Source of the DNA: Polymorphobacter_B sp038225475
Lineage (GTDB): Bacteria > Pseudomonadota > Alphaproteobacteria > Sphingomonadales > Sphingomonadaceae
Direction: 5' to 3'
DNA: 64,000 bases
Assembly (NCBI GenBank): GCA_038225475.1
Contig: JBBRRA010000007.1
Location: forward strand, 128,273-192,272
Part shown: piece after piece, positions 24,871 through 32,820 of the stretch
Layout of the letters: each line of letters opens with the position of its first letter
Numbering within the stretch: position 1 is the stretch's first letter
The notes under the pieces: generated by a model
The model's input: only the letters and a program-made list of their open reading frames with translations
Database searches by the model: none
What the model was told of the DNA's origin: nothing
Position numbers and translations under genes: made by a program

Positions 24871-26283
24871 CGCGGGATCGGTACCCGCTGCGATGGTCGC
24901 GACGGTCGGCGCGGCGAGCAGATCGGGGATCAATCCGGCATCGGGCTGCGGTGTTGCCGGATAATAGCCGATCAACGGCAGGTCGATCTCGAGCCGCGAA
25001 TGCGGCAGCCGCACGAAAAAGAACGCGCCGCCGTTGATGCCGCGCCGGTTGCCGCCGGTCGGCTCGCCGATGATCGTCCCAAGCTGCGCGGCGCGGACCT
25101 GTTCGGCAAAATGAAACGTCGCCGAGCTGCACGCGGCATCGACCAACACAACCAGCCTGCCGCCAAAGCGTTTGCCCCTCGGCTCGATCGTCGCGGTGCC
25201 TTCGCGCGGCAGCGTCAGCAGGCCGTCGCCGCCATCGACCGCATCGACGCCGATGTGCCGGAAGCTGTCGTCCCAGGTATCGAGGTGCGGATCGAGGTCG
25301 GCGGGCGTGGTTCGAAAGCGGACGCGGCGCGCCGCCGGGGCAGCGACGAGCGGCCGCTCGATCAACCGGGCGAGCAGCACGTCGCCACAATCGAGGCCGC
25401 CTTCGTTGCCGCGCAGATCGATCACCAGCGTGCGCGCGTCGGCCGCGATGGCGCTGTCGATGGTGGCGTCGATGAACGCCGCCCAGTCCCATTTGCTGTC
25501 ATAAATTGCCCAGGTCGGCATCGTCAGCACCATCGCGCGGCCGGTCATGGCCGCGGTAAAGCGCGCCACCCCGGCACCTGGCGCTGTTGTACTCCGTGTC
25601 GGCGCGAGTGGAACCTCGATGCGGTAGCGGCTCGCGCCGTCTGCGCCGCGCAGGTCGAGGATCGCGCTCGCCGCCCGCGACGATGCGGTGACGGTGCGCA
25701 ACAGATCGAAATCGGGGTAGCGGCTGCCACTGCGGACACCGAGTTCGGCAATGCGCTTCGCGTCGTTCGATCCATCGGCGCGCGCCAACGGCAGCAGCGT
25801 GCGCAACAGTGTTGGGGTGGCAACACCGTCGATCGCCGCGACCGTCGTGCCGGCCTGCAGCCCCGGCAGCGGAGCCGCCGCGCGCGTCACGACCATCTGT
25901 CCGCCGATCCATGTGAACTCGAACGGCAGCCGGTCGGGTGCGTCGACCACCGCCGCGGTCATCGCCTTGCCCTGATTATACGGGTTCACATAGCTGTGGC
26001 CGCAGCGCACCGCCGCCGTAAAGCGCGTCGCCGCCAGCCACAATGCGGCTGGTGTATCGGCAGCTTCGGCGTCGCGAAGCAACCGCGCTTCGGCTTGGGC
26101 AAGCGTTGCCGCAGTCAGATAGCGCCGCAGTCCCGGATGAAGGTCGCGGTAGGCGCGGATCAACAGCGCGGCATCCTCGCGGCGCAACGCCGCCGTCGCG
26201 GGATAGGCATAGGGCAGCGCGGGCGCGGCGGCGGCGACCGCGACGCCTGCCAGCCCGCCCAGCGCCGCACGCCGGGTCAGCAC
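24847..26283 (-). CDS. Exported S41 family (C-terminal-processing-like) serine peptidase
   Basis: 478 residues. N-terminus MLTRRAALGGLAGVAVAAAAPA looks like an export signal, with an Arg-Arg pair that could make it a Tat substrate. The core has TLVIDLRGNEGG, the nucleophile region VLVDAACSSATFHFAEQV and IIGEPTGGNRRGINGG, characteristic of the S41 fold; no clear PDZ domain is visible, although LQAGTTVAAIDGV resembles one PDZ strand. Probably periplasmic. It lies two bases downstream of sppA on the same strand, so the two exported-protein peptidases look co-transcribed. Confidence 0.83.
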   Translation of the reverse strand: MLTRRAALGGLAGVAVAAAAPALPYAYPATAALRREDAALLIRAYRDLHPGLRRYLTAATLAQAEARLLRDAEAADTPAALWLAATRFTAAVRCGHSYVNPYNQGKAMTAAVVDAPDRLPFEFTWIGGQMVVTRAAAPLPGLQAGTTVAAIDGVATPTLLRTLLPLARADGSNDAKRIAELGVRSGSRYPDFDLLRTVTASSRAASAILDLRGADGASRYRIEVPLAPTRSTTAPGAGVARFTAAMTGRAMVLTMPTWAIYDSKWDWAAFIDATIDSAIAADARTLVIDLRGNEGGLDCGDVLLARLIERPLVAAPAARRVRFRTTPADLDPHLDTWDDSFRHIGVDAVDGGDGLLTLPREGTATIEPRGKRFGGRLVVLVDAACSSATFHFAEQVRAAQLGTIIGEPTGGNRRGINGGAFFFVRLPHSRLEIDLPLIGYYPATPQPDAGLIPDLLAAPTVATIAAGTDPALALAVAR

Positions 26284-26285
26284 CC

Positions 26286-28178
26286 TTAGCGCGCCGCCAG
26301 CGCTGCGGTCTTTGCGAGCAACCCCTGCGCCCGCGCGATATCGTCGGCGCGCGGCGGCAGCAGGCTGGTGCAGGCAAGGCAGGTCGCCTGGATCGTTGGG
26401 CCGGTGGCCACGGCGCTGGCCGCACCGAGCGCTGCGAGGACGCGTGCCTGACCCAGCCGCGCGGTCGCACCGAACGGGTCGCGCGTGGCCTGTGCGTTGC
26501 TGTTCTCGTCGTCGTTCGAGGTCATCGCATTGGCGAGGAACTGCGCGATCAGCGTCGGCTTACGCTCGATGTCGATCGTGCGCGCGTCGGCAGGCAGCTT
26601 GGCGCGCCGCCGCGCCTCGGCAACGGCAAGGTCGAGCCCGCCGAGGCCGTCGATCAGCTTGAGATCGAGCGCAGTTTTGCCCGACCAGACCCGGCCCTGG
26701 CCGATCTCGTCGACCCGCGTCACCGGCAGCTTTCGCGCGGTTGCAACCAGCCCGGTAAAGCGGCGGTAGATATCCTCGACCGACGCCTGCAGGATCAGCT
26801 TGGTGTCCGGCGTCAGCCCGCGCAGAATGTCGGGGTCGCCCGAATACGGCGTCGACTTGACGCCGTCGGTGCCGACGCCGAGCGCGGTGAGCGCGCGGTT
26901 AAACGTCGGGATCACCGCGAACACGCCGATCGATCCGGTGATGGTCGAGGGCTGCGCATAGACCACGTCGGCGGCAGTCGATACCCAATAGCCGCCCGAT
27001 GCCGCGACCGGCCCGAACGAGGCGACGATCGGCAGGCCCTTGCCCTTGGCCACCATCAGCGCCTCGCGGATGCGTTCGGATGCCAGCACCGAACCGCCGG
27101 GTGAATCGACCCGCAGCACGAGCGCCTTGATGTGATCGTCGGTCAGCGCCTTGGCGATCAGCCCGCTGATCGTGTCGCCGCCGGCGGTGCCGGGCGCCGC
27201 CTCGCCGTCGACGATCATGCCCGAAACATAGACGATGCCGACTCCGTCGCCCGATTGTTTGCTGTCGGTCGCCGCAAGGTAGCGTGCCAATGGCACGGCG
27301 TTGAAGCTGCCCTCGCGCTTGTCGGTCCCGCGCCCGACGACGGCGGCGATGCCACGGCCGAAATCGACGCTGGTGCTGATCTGATCGACGAGGCCGCTGG
27401 CGACCGCCTGCTTGGCGAGATCGCCGTTCGACGCCGCAATGCGCGCGGGCAGGTTGGCAAGCACGGCATTGACGTCGGCAGCGGGCCGCGCGGCGTGCAC
27501 GTCGGCGGCATAGGTGCCCCACAGGCTGTCGACGAGCGCCTGCTCGGCCGCCTTGGCTTCGGGCGACGCGTCGCTGCGCAGGAAGGGTTCGACCGCCGAC
27601 TTATAGGTGCCGACGCGGAAGACATTGACGTCGATGTCCAGCTTGTCGAGCGCCTTTTTGAAATACACGTTCGGTCCGCCGGGGCCGGTCAGCAGCACCC
27701 CGCCGAGCGGGTTGATCGTGACCTTGTTGGCCTGCGCGGCAAGGTAATAGCTCGCATCCGTATAGGCGGTTGCATAGGCATAGACCGGCTTGCCGGCCTT
27801 TCGGAAAGCCTGCAGCGATGTCGCCACCGATTGCAGATTGGCCTGGCCCGCGCCCATGAAGGCGTCGAGGTCGAGCACGATCAGCTTGATATGGTCGTCG
27901 GTGCGGGCGCGGTCGACGGCGCGGATGATGTCGCGCACCGCGATCTGGCGCTGCGCATTGCCATTGCCCGATGCGAGCGCCAGCGGCGACTGCATGCTCG
28001 GCTGATCGACCACCGGCCCGTCGAGGTCGAGCACCAGTGCCGCGCCGTCGGGAACCGACAGCGCACTGCGGTGATGCAGTACGCCCCACAGCCCGACGAA
28101 AAACAGTAGCAGGAGCAGCAGCACCAGCGCATCCTTGACGCCGACGAGAACGCGCCATGTACCGCGTAGCAAAGCCAT
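26286..28178 (-). CDS. sppA: Signal peptide peptidase SppA, 67K type
   Basis: 630 residues, the long tandem-repeat form. An N-terminal membrane anchor (residues about 17-34, ALVLLLLLLFFVGLWGVL) is followed by two ClpP/crotonase-like halves. The catalytic lysine K193 (RVGTYKSAVEPFLR) is in the first half and the nucleophile S394 (AASGGYWVSTAADVV) in the second, matching the E. coli Lys/Ser dyad. It degrades cleaved signal peptides in the membrane and faces the periplasm. Divergent from groES across a 192-base region. Confidence 0.94.
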   Translation of the reverse strand: MALLRGTWRVLVGVKDALVLLLLLLFFVGLWGVLHHRSALSVPDGAALVLDLDGPVVDQPSMQSPLALASGNGNAQRQIAVRDIIRAVDRARTDDHIKLIVLDLDAFMGAGQANLQSVATSLQAFRKAGKPVYAYATAYTDASYYLAAQANKVTINPLGGVLLTGPGGPNVYFKKALDKLDIDVNVFRVGTYKSAVEPFLRSDASPEAKAAEQALVDSLWGTYAADVHAARPAADVNAVLANLPARIAASNGDLAKQAVASGLVDQISTSVDFGRGIAAVVGRGTDKREGSFNAVPLARYLAATDSKQSGDGVGIVYVSGMIVDGEAAPGTAGGDTISGLIAKALTDDHIKALVLRVDSPGGSVLASERIREALMVAKGKGLPIVASFGPVAASGGYWVSTAADVVYAQPSTITGSIGVFAVIPTFNRALTALGVGTDGVKSTPYSGDPDILRGLTPDTKLILQASVEDIYRRFTGLVATARKLPVTRVDEIGQGRVWSGKTALDLKLIDGLGGLDLAVAEARRRAKLPADARTIDIERKPTLIAQFLANAMTSNDDENSNAQATRDPFGATARLGQARVLAALGAASAVATGPTIQATCLACTSLLPPRADDIARAQGLLAKTAALAAR

Positions 28179-28265
28179 GTTGTCCGCACCTTTTCGAGAC
28201 CGCGAGCGACAGCTTTAGCGGTGTCGCAACAGTCTGTCACCCGGTGCCGATCGTCGCGTCCGACC

Positions 28266-28294
28266 TTGACTTACGGTGAACGTCGCCACATATG
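28266..28294 (+). promoter_or_regulatory. Predicted groESL promoter (vegetative or heat-shock sigma type)
   Basis: TTGACT (28266-28271), 17-base spacer, CATATG (28289-28294), about 75 bases before groES. The extended CTTGAC...CCACATAT layout also fits the alphaproteobacterial RpoH pattern (CTTG, 17-18 bases, C-rich TAT). The predicted transcription start near 28301 falls just before the CIRCE repeat, the usual geometry for HrcA repression. Confidence 0.6.
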
Positions 28295-28304
28295 CGCCCC
28301 GTCA

Positions 28305-28331
28305 TTAGCACTCGTCCCAATCGAGTGCCAA
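28305..28331. promoter_or_regulatory. CIRCE element (HrcA operator)
   Basis: TTAGCACTC, nine bases, GAGTGCCAA: eight of nine arm positions are complementary, differing from the consensus only at one base of the right arm (GAGTGCTAA). It lies 39 bases upstream of groES, the place where the HrcA repressor binds groESL operons. hrcA itself is not in the window. Confidence 0.96.
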
Positions 28332-28370
28332 CGACCCGAAATTGCAGCAATCAGCCTTGAGGATGAACCC

Positions 28371-28661
28371 ATGAAATTCCGTCCGCTCCACGACCGCGTT
28401 CTCGTGCGCCGCGTCGAAGCCGAAGAGAAGACCGCCGGTGGCATCATCATCCCGGACACCGCCAAGGAAAAGCCGCAGGAAGGCGAAGTCGTCGCCGTCG
28501 GCACCGGCGCGCGTGCTGAAAACGGCACCATCACGCCGATGGACATCAAGGCCGGCGACAAGATCCTGTTCGGCAAGTGGTCGGGCACCGAGATCAAGGT
28601 CGACGGCGAAGATTTGCTGATCATGAAGGAAAGCGACGTGCTGGGCGTCATCCACGCCTAA
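28371..28661 (+). CDS. groES: Co-chaperonin GroES
   Basis: 96 residues. Forms the heptameric lid of the GroEL folding chamber. Full family sequence, beginning MKFRPLHDRVLVRRVEAEEK with the mobile loop EKTAGGIIIPDTAKEKPQEG and ending ESDVLGVIHA. SD GAGGAT lies nine bases upstream. Preceded by CIRCE and followed by groEL after 57 bases, so expression should be heat-inducible and HrcA-controlled. Confidence 0.98.
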   Translation: MKFRPLHDRVLVRRVEAEEKTAGGIIIPDTAKEKPQEGEVVAVGTGARAENGTITPMDIKAGDKILFGKWSGTEIKVDGEDLLIMKESDVLGVIHA

Positions 28662-28718
28662 TCGGACGGCCGTCGTCAATTCAGTCCACTTTCCAGCTTA
28701 GAACCAAAGGAAATCATC

Positions 28719-30374
28719 ATGGCAGCCAAAGACGTCAAGTTCAGCCGCGACGCGCGTGAGCGCATCCTGCGCGGCGTCGACATCCTCGCCGACGCGGTCA
28801 AGGTGACGCTGGGTCCCAAGGGCCGCAACGTCGTCATCGAAAAGTCGTTCGGCGCTCCGCGCATCACCAAGGACGGCGTCACCGTCGCCAAGGAAATCGA
28901 GCTCAAGGACAAGTTCGAAAACCTCGGCGCGCAGATGGTCCGCGAAGTTGCGTCGAAGACAAACGACAAGGCCGGTGACGGCACCACCACTGCGACCGTG
29001 CTGGCGCAGGCGATCGTCCGCGAAGGCATGAAGTCGGTTGCGGCCGGCATGAACCCGATGGACCTGAAGCGCGGCATCGACATGGCGGTCACCGCCGTCG
29101 TTGCCGACCTTGCCAAGCGGTCGAAGCCCGTCGCGGGCACCGCTGAAATCGCGCAGGTCGGCACGATCTCGGCGAACGGCGAGAACGAGATCGGCGACAT
29201 GATCGCCAAGGCGATGGAAAAGGTCGGCAAGGAAGGCGTCATCACCGTCGAGGAAGCCAAGGGTATGGCCTCCGAGCTCGATGTCGTCGAAGGCATGCAG
29301 TTCGACCGCGGCTACCTCAGCCCGTATTTCATCACCAACCCCGAGAAGATGACGGTCGAACTCGACAACCCGTACATCCTCATCCACGAAAAGAAGCTGT
29401 CGAACCTGCAGGCGTTGCTGCCGGTGCTCGAAGCGGTTGTGCAGTCGTCGCGCCCGCTGCTGATCATCGCCGAAGACGTCGAGGGCGAGGCGCTTGCCAC
29501 GCTCGTGGTCAACAAGCTGCGCGGCGGCCTCAAGGTTGCCGCGGTCAAGGCTCCGGGCTTCGGTGATCGCCGCAAGGCGATGCTCGAGGACATTGCGATC
29601 CTGACTGCCGGTCAGATGATCTCCGAAGACCTCGGCATCAAGCTCGAGAACGTCACGCTGGCGATGCTGGGCCAGGCCAAGCGCGTCACGATCGACAAGG
29701 ACAACTCGACCGTCATCGACGGCGCGGGCGAAGCCGAAGCGATCAAGGGCCGTGTCGAGCAGATCCGCGCGCAGATCGAGATCACGACGTCGGACTATGA
29801 CAAGGAGAAGCTGCAGGAGCGTCTGGCGAAGCTCGCCGGCGGTGTCGCAGTCCTCAAGGTCGGCGGTTCGACCGAAGTCGAGGTCAAGGAGCGCAAGGAC
29901 CGCGTCGACGACGCGCTGCACGCCACGCGCGCTGCAGTCGAGGAAGGCATCGTCCCCGGCGGCGGTACTGCTCTCCTTTACGCGACCAAGGCGCTCGAGG
30001 GCATGAAGGGCGCCAACGATGATCAGACGCGCGGCGTCGACATCATCCGCAAGGCGCTGTTCGCACCGGTTCGCCAGATCGCACAGAATGCCGGCCATGA
30101 CGGCGCGGTCGTTTCAGGCAAGCTGCTCGACGGCAACGACGACAAGATCGGCTTCAACGCGCAGACCGACACCTATGAGAACCTCGTGCTCAGCGGCGTG
30201 ATCGACCCGACCAAGGTCGTGCGCACCGCACTGCAGGATGCGGCCTCGGTCGCGGCACTGCTGATCACCACCGAAGCGGCGATCACCGATCTGCCCGCCG
30301 ACGACAAGGGTGGCGGCATGGGCGGCGGCATGGGCGGCGGCGGCATGGGCGGCATGGGCGGGATGGACTTCTAA
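28719..30374 (+). CDS. groEL: Chaperonin GroEL
   Basis: 551 residues. ATP-driven protein-folding chaperonin. Starts MAAKDVKFSRDARERILRGV, contains the nucleotide loop GDGTTTATVLAQ and the signature AAVEEGIVPGGGTALL, and ends in the flexible GGM repeat tail finishing GMGGMDF. Strong SD (AAGGAA). This is the canonical copy, paired with groES; a rho-independent terminator follows 26 bases after the stop. Confidence 0.98.
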   Translation: MAAKDVKFSRDARERILRGVDILADAVKVTLGPKGRNVVIEKSFGAPRITKDGVTVAKEIELKDKFENLGAQMVREVASKTNDKAGDGTTTATVLAQAIVREGMKSVAAGMNPMDLKRGIDMAVTAVVADLAKRSKPVAGTAEIAQVGTISANGENEIGDMIAKAMEKVGKEGVITVEEAKGMASELDVVEGMQFDRGYLSPYFITNPEKMTVELDNPYILIHEKKLSNLQALLPVLEAVVQSSRPLLIIAEDVEGEALATLVVNKLRGGLKVAAVKAPGFGDRRKAMLEDIAILTAGQMISEDLGIKLENVTLAMLGQAKRVTIDKDNSTVIDGAGEAEAIKGRVEQIRAQIEITTSDYDKEKLQERLAKLAGGVAVLKVGGSTEVEVKERKDRVDDALHATRAAVEEGIVPGGGTALLYATKALEGMKGANDDQTRGVDIIRKALFAPVRQIAQNAGHDGAVVSGKLLDGNDDKIGFNAQTDTYENLVLSGVIDPTKVVRTALQDAASVAALLITTEAAITDLPADDKGGGMGGGMGGGGMGGMGGMDF

Positions 30375-30400
30375 GTCCCGCCCAGTCCACGCAACGAAAA

Positions 30401-30428
30401 AAGGGCCGCGGTGCAAACCGCGGCCCTT
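30401..30428. terminator. Rho-independent terminator after groEL
   Basis: 12-bp perfect stem AAGGGCCGCGGT / ACCGCGGCCCTT closed by a GCAA tetraloop, with an A-run before (30397-30402) and a T-rich stretch after (TTCTTCATTTG). It ends groESL; the A-run lets it also serve the minus-strand lipoprotein gene that ends at 30456. Confidence 0.93.
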
Positions 30429-30455
30429 CTTCATTTGTGTCCGGCAGCGGCGACT

Positions 30456-30704
30456 TTAGCTGCTGGTCGACGTGCTTTCTGTGGTCGTCGTCGAACCCGG
30501 CGTCATGGCGTTGCCGGTCGCGGCAGGCGCGGCGTCGCTGGTCATCGCGTTACCGGTGCTCGGCGCGGCAGCCATGCTGTTGGTGCTGCTGGTGTCGGTT
30601 GCCGTCGTCGTCGTGTCGGTCGTCGTGGTGGTGTCCGCCTTCTTGTTGCATGCAGCAACGCTCAGCGTTGCAACGGCAAGCATTCCGATCATGGCAATAC
30701 GCAT
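30456..30704 (-). CDS. Small Thr/Ser-rich lipoprotein, function unknown
   Basis: 82 residues. Lipoprotein signal peptide MRIAMIGMLAVATLSVAAC with a lipobox (SVAAC) and N at +2. The mature part is nearly all Thr, Ser, Ala, Asp and Met: runs such as KKADTTTTTDTTTTATD, two NAMT repeats and a C-terminal STTTTESTSTSS. Such a low-complexity, disordered tail suggests a surface-tethered or glycosylatable linker, but nothing is known. Good SD (AAGGGAAA). It follows a second small lipoprotein gene and mlaA on the same strand. Confidence 0.75.
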   Translation of the reverse strand: MRIAMIGMLAVATLSVAACNKKADTTTTTDTTTTATDTSSTNSMAAAPSTGNAMTSDAAPAATGNAMTPGSTTTTESTSTSS

Positions 30705-30750
30705 TGATATTTCCCTTTGCAGTGGTTGTTCCCGGATGCAGAACAACTGA

Positions 30751-30957
30751 TTACTTGCCCGGTTCCATTCCGGTCTTGGGCAACTGCACTTCGGGCAGCG
30801 GCGCGGCCGCTTCGCGCTGCGCGGCATCGGTATCATGGACCGCCTTGGCCATCGCCAGCGCCTCGGCATCGGCGGCAAGCGGTTTTGCCGCGTCGGGTTT
30901 CTGATGACAGGCGGTGACACCGGCCAGCGCGACGATCAGCAGCAGGCGCGGCGTCAC
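30751..30957 (-). CDS. Small lipoprotein, function unknown
   Basis: 68 residues. Lipoprotein signal MTPRLLLIVALAGVTAC (lipobox GVTAC, H at +2). The mature part is alanine/proline rich with a helical stretch ADAEALAMAKAVHDTDAAQRE. The start overlaps the mlaA stop by four bases (ATGA), so it is translationally coupled to mlaA. No family recognised; the coupling suggests an envelope role. Confidence 0.72.
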   Translation of the reverse strand: MTPRLLLIVALAGVTACHQKPDAAKPLAADAEALAMAKAVHDTDAAQREAAAPLPEVQLPKTGMEPGK

Positions 30958-31757
30958 GGTTGCACCGGCGCGGGCTTCGGCGGCGGTGTCGCCCCGGGCG
31001 CGAGCGGTGCGTCGGCGGGTGTGTCGTCGATATCGGGCGGGTTGCCATCATAGATTTGCGACTGACGCCGTTGCAGATACGCCGACCGAACGGTTGCATA
31101 TTCGTCGAGGCTGTTGGCGAGCAACCCTTCGGCGCCGCTGTCGATCAGTCGCGAGCGGAGGTCGATAACCTGCCCGGCAAATTTCGCAGTCTTGTCGACG
31201 AGGCTGAAATGCACCACCGCGTTGCGGCCATAGTCGAACGGGTCGGCGAAGACATCGACTGCAAAGCCCGCCGCGTCGCGGATCGTCGACGGGCCGATCA
31301 ACGGCAGCATGACATAGGGGCCCGATTTGACACCCCACCACGCCAGCGTCTGGCCGAAATCCTCGGGCTCCTCGGGGCGGCCGAGATCGGTGGCATGGTC
31401 GGCAAGCCCACCGACCCCGAGCACCGAATTGATCAGGAACCGGTCGAGCGTGCGAAACGCCTGCTTGATCTTGCCCTGTGCGACGGCGTTGGAGAACGAC
31501 AGCGGCTCGCCGATATTGCTGAACGCATTGCTGACGCCGTGGCGCGCGGCGGTGGGGACGGCAAAGCGGTACACTTTGGTCACCGGCAGCGCGGCATATT
31601 TGTCCAACCCCTTGTTGAACGTATAGATTTTCCGATTGGTCCGCTCCCACGGATCGGCAAGCGCCTGCGCATTGCTGCCGGGATGCGGCGTCGCGCACGC
31701 GCCGAGCGCCAGCATCATGCAAGGGAGGAGGACGCGAACCGCGCGCAACTGACGCAT
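30954..31757 (-). CDS. mlaA: MlaA (VacJ) family phospholipid-transport lipoprotein
   Basis: 267 residues. MlaA removes mis-localised phospholipids from the outer leaflet of the outer membrane. Lipoprotein signal with lipobox LGAC (MMLALGACATPHPG), then family sequence DPWERTNRKIYTFNKGLDKYA, FSNIGEPLSFSNAVAQG, RFLINSVLGVGGLADHA, DFGQTLAWWGVKSGPYVMLPLIGPSTIRD and DPFDYGRNA. The C-terminus is a proline-rich tail (APGATPPPKPAPVQP). ATG 31757 has GAGAG upstream; 13 more codons are open 5'. The other mla genes are not in the window. Confidence 0.92.
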   Translation of the reverse strand: MRQLRAVRVLLPCMMLALGACATPHPGSNAQALADPWERTNRKIYTFNKGLDKYAALPVTKVYRFAVPTAARHGVSNAFSNIGEPLSFSNAVAQGKIKQAFRTLDRFLINSVLGVGGLADHATDLGRPEEPEDFGQTLAWWGVKSGPYVMLPLIGPSTIRDAAGFAVDVFADPFDYGRNAVVHFSLVDKTAKFAGQVIDLRSRLIDSGAEGLLANSLDEYATVRSAYLQRRQSQIYDGNPPDIDDTPADAPLAPGATPPPKPAPVQP

Positions 31758-31831
31758 ATTTTCTCTCGCCGAAACCGGACCGTGTGGGTGCCACAATGCC
31801 TGCGCTGCGGCAAGGCTCCCGATCGCAGCGA

Positions 31832-31860
31832 TTGACCGGATATAAAGAGATGTTTATATC
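31832..31860 (+). promoter_or_regulatory. Promoter of sahR-metF-metH with operator in the spacer
   Basis: TTGACC (31832-31837), 17-base spacer, TATATC (31855-31860). The predicted start point, about seven bases on, is at or next to the A of the sahR ATG (31867), and no SD precedes that ATG, so the messenger is probably leaderless. The operator palindrome fills the spacer and the -10. Confidence 0.65.
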
Positions 31861-31861
31861 C
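31838..31861. promoter_or_regulatory. Perfect palindrome, probable SahR operator
   Basis: GGATATAAA, six bases (GAGATG), TTTATATCC: nine-base perfect arms. It lies five bases before the regulator gene and overlaps the core promoter. The AT-rich ATATAAAGA-type arms agree with what is known of SahR, the SAH-responsive ArsR-family repressor of methionine-cycle genes in Proteobacteria. Binding would block RNA polymerase directly. It also sits in the shared region with the divergent mlaA gene. Confidence 0.82.
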
Positions 31862-31866
31862 GCCCT

Positions 31867-32820
31867 ATGAACGTCGCGCTCTCGATTTTCCGGGCACTTG
31901 CCGATCCGACGCGGTTGCGGATCATGGTGCTCGTGCGCCATCTTGAGCTAGCGGTGGGCGAGCTGGCGCAGCTGCTCGGCCAAAGTCAGCCGCGCGTGTC
32001 GCGGCATATCAAGATCCTTGCCGATGCCGGTCTGCTGCGCCGGGCCAAGGAGGGCGCGTGGGTGTTCGTGCGGCTGGGTGACGCGGCCTTTGCCGGGCCG
32101 GTGCTCGCCGCGCTCGATGCGTGGGGAGCCGAGGCCGACGGCGATCTCGCGCGACTTGCGGTAGTGCGCGCCGAGCGCAATGCGGCGGCGGCGGCGTATT
32201 TCGCCGCGCATGCGGCGCAATGGGACGGCATTCGGTCGCTGCTTGTTGCCGACAGCGAAGTCGAGGCCGCGATCGTCCGCGCGCTCGGCAGCCAGCCGGT
32301 CGGCGACCTGCTCGATATCGGTACCGGTACCGGGCGCATCATCGAAGTGCTCGGGCCGGCGGCGACGAGTGCGATCGGGATCGACCGCTCGCCCGAAATG
32401 CTGCGGCTGGCGCGCGGCAAACTCGAAGCGGCGGGGCTGGCGCATGCCGAAGTCCGCCATGCCGACATGTACGCGCTGCCCCGCAGCGACCACAGCGCCG
32501 ACACCGTGATCCTGCACCAGGTATTGCACTTTGCCGATGCCCCGGCGGCTGCACTTGCCGAGGCGGCGCGCGTTCTGCGACCCGGCGGCCGCTTGCTCGT
32601 TGTCGATTTCGCACCGCATGACCGTGAGGAAATGCGCGCCGATCACGCGCATGTCCGTCTGGGGTTTGCCGATGCGCTGGTGTGCGACTGGCTTGCCGCG
32701 GCAGGCCTGCGCGCCAGGGTCGTCGAACATCTGGCGGCGGGGTCGTCGGTCGCGGCACCGCTGACCGTTACAGTGTGGCAGGGCGAGCGCCCCGCCGTCG
32801 AACAAAGGTGTGCCGCATGA
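31867..32820 (+). CDS. sahR: SahR-like ArsR-family repressor fused to a SAM-dependent methyltransferase domain
   Basis: 317 residues in two parts. Residues about 1-75 are an ArsR winged helix (FRALADPTRLRIMVLVRHL, LGQSQPRVSRHIKILADAGLLRRAKEG); the metal-binding cysteines of ArsR/SmtB sensors are absent. Residues about 120-317 are a class I methyltransferase fold with the SAM/SAH loop LLDIGTGTGRIIEVLG around D150, and HADMYALP. This architecture and the place before metF-metH match SahR, which uses the methyltransferase fold to sense S-adenosylhomocysteine. It would repress its own operon through the adjacent palindrome. Retained catalytic activity cannot be excluded. Overlaps metF by ATGA. 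Confidence 0.88.
   Translation: MNVALSIFRALADPTRLRIMVLVRHLELAVGELAQLLGQSQPRVSRHIKILADAGLLRRAKEGAWVFVRLGDAAFAGPVLAALDAWGAEADGDLARLAVVRAERNAAAAAYFAAHAAQWDGIRSLLVADSEVEAAIVRALGSQPVGDLLDIGTGTGRIIEVLGPAATSAIGIDRSPEMLRLARGKLEAAGLAHAEVRHADMYALPRSDHSADTVILHQVLHFADAPAAALAEAARVLRPGGRLLVVDFAPHDREEMRADHAHVRLGFADALVCDWLAAAGLRARVVEHLAAGSSVAAPLTVTVWQGERPAVEQRCAA

Noticed and set aside
28698..30098. 466-codon minus-strand frame opposite groEL
   Set aside because: Mirror of groEL codons; high-GC third positions on the plus strand remove stops from this frame.
31758..31866. SAM or cobalamin riboswitch before the methionine operon
   Set aside because: Only about 100 bases lie between mlaA and sahR, the promoter abuts the ATG, and no riboswitch-like helices are present.
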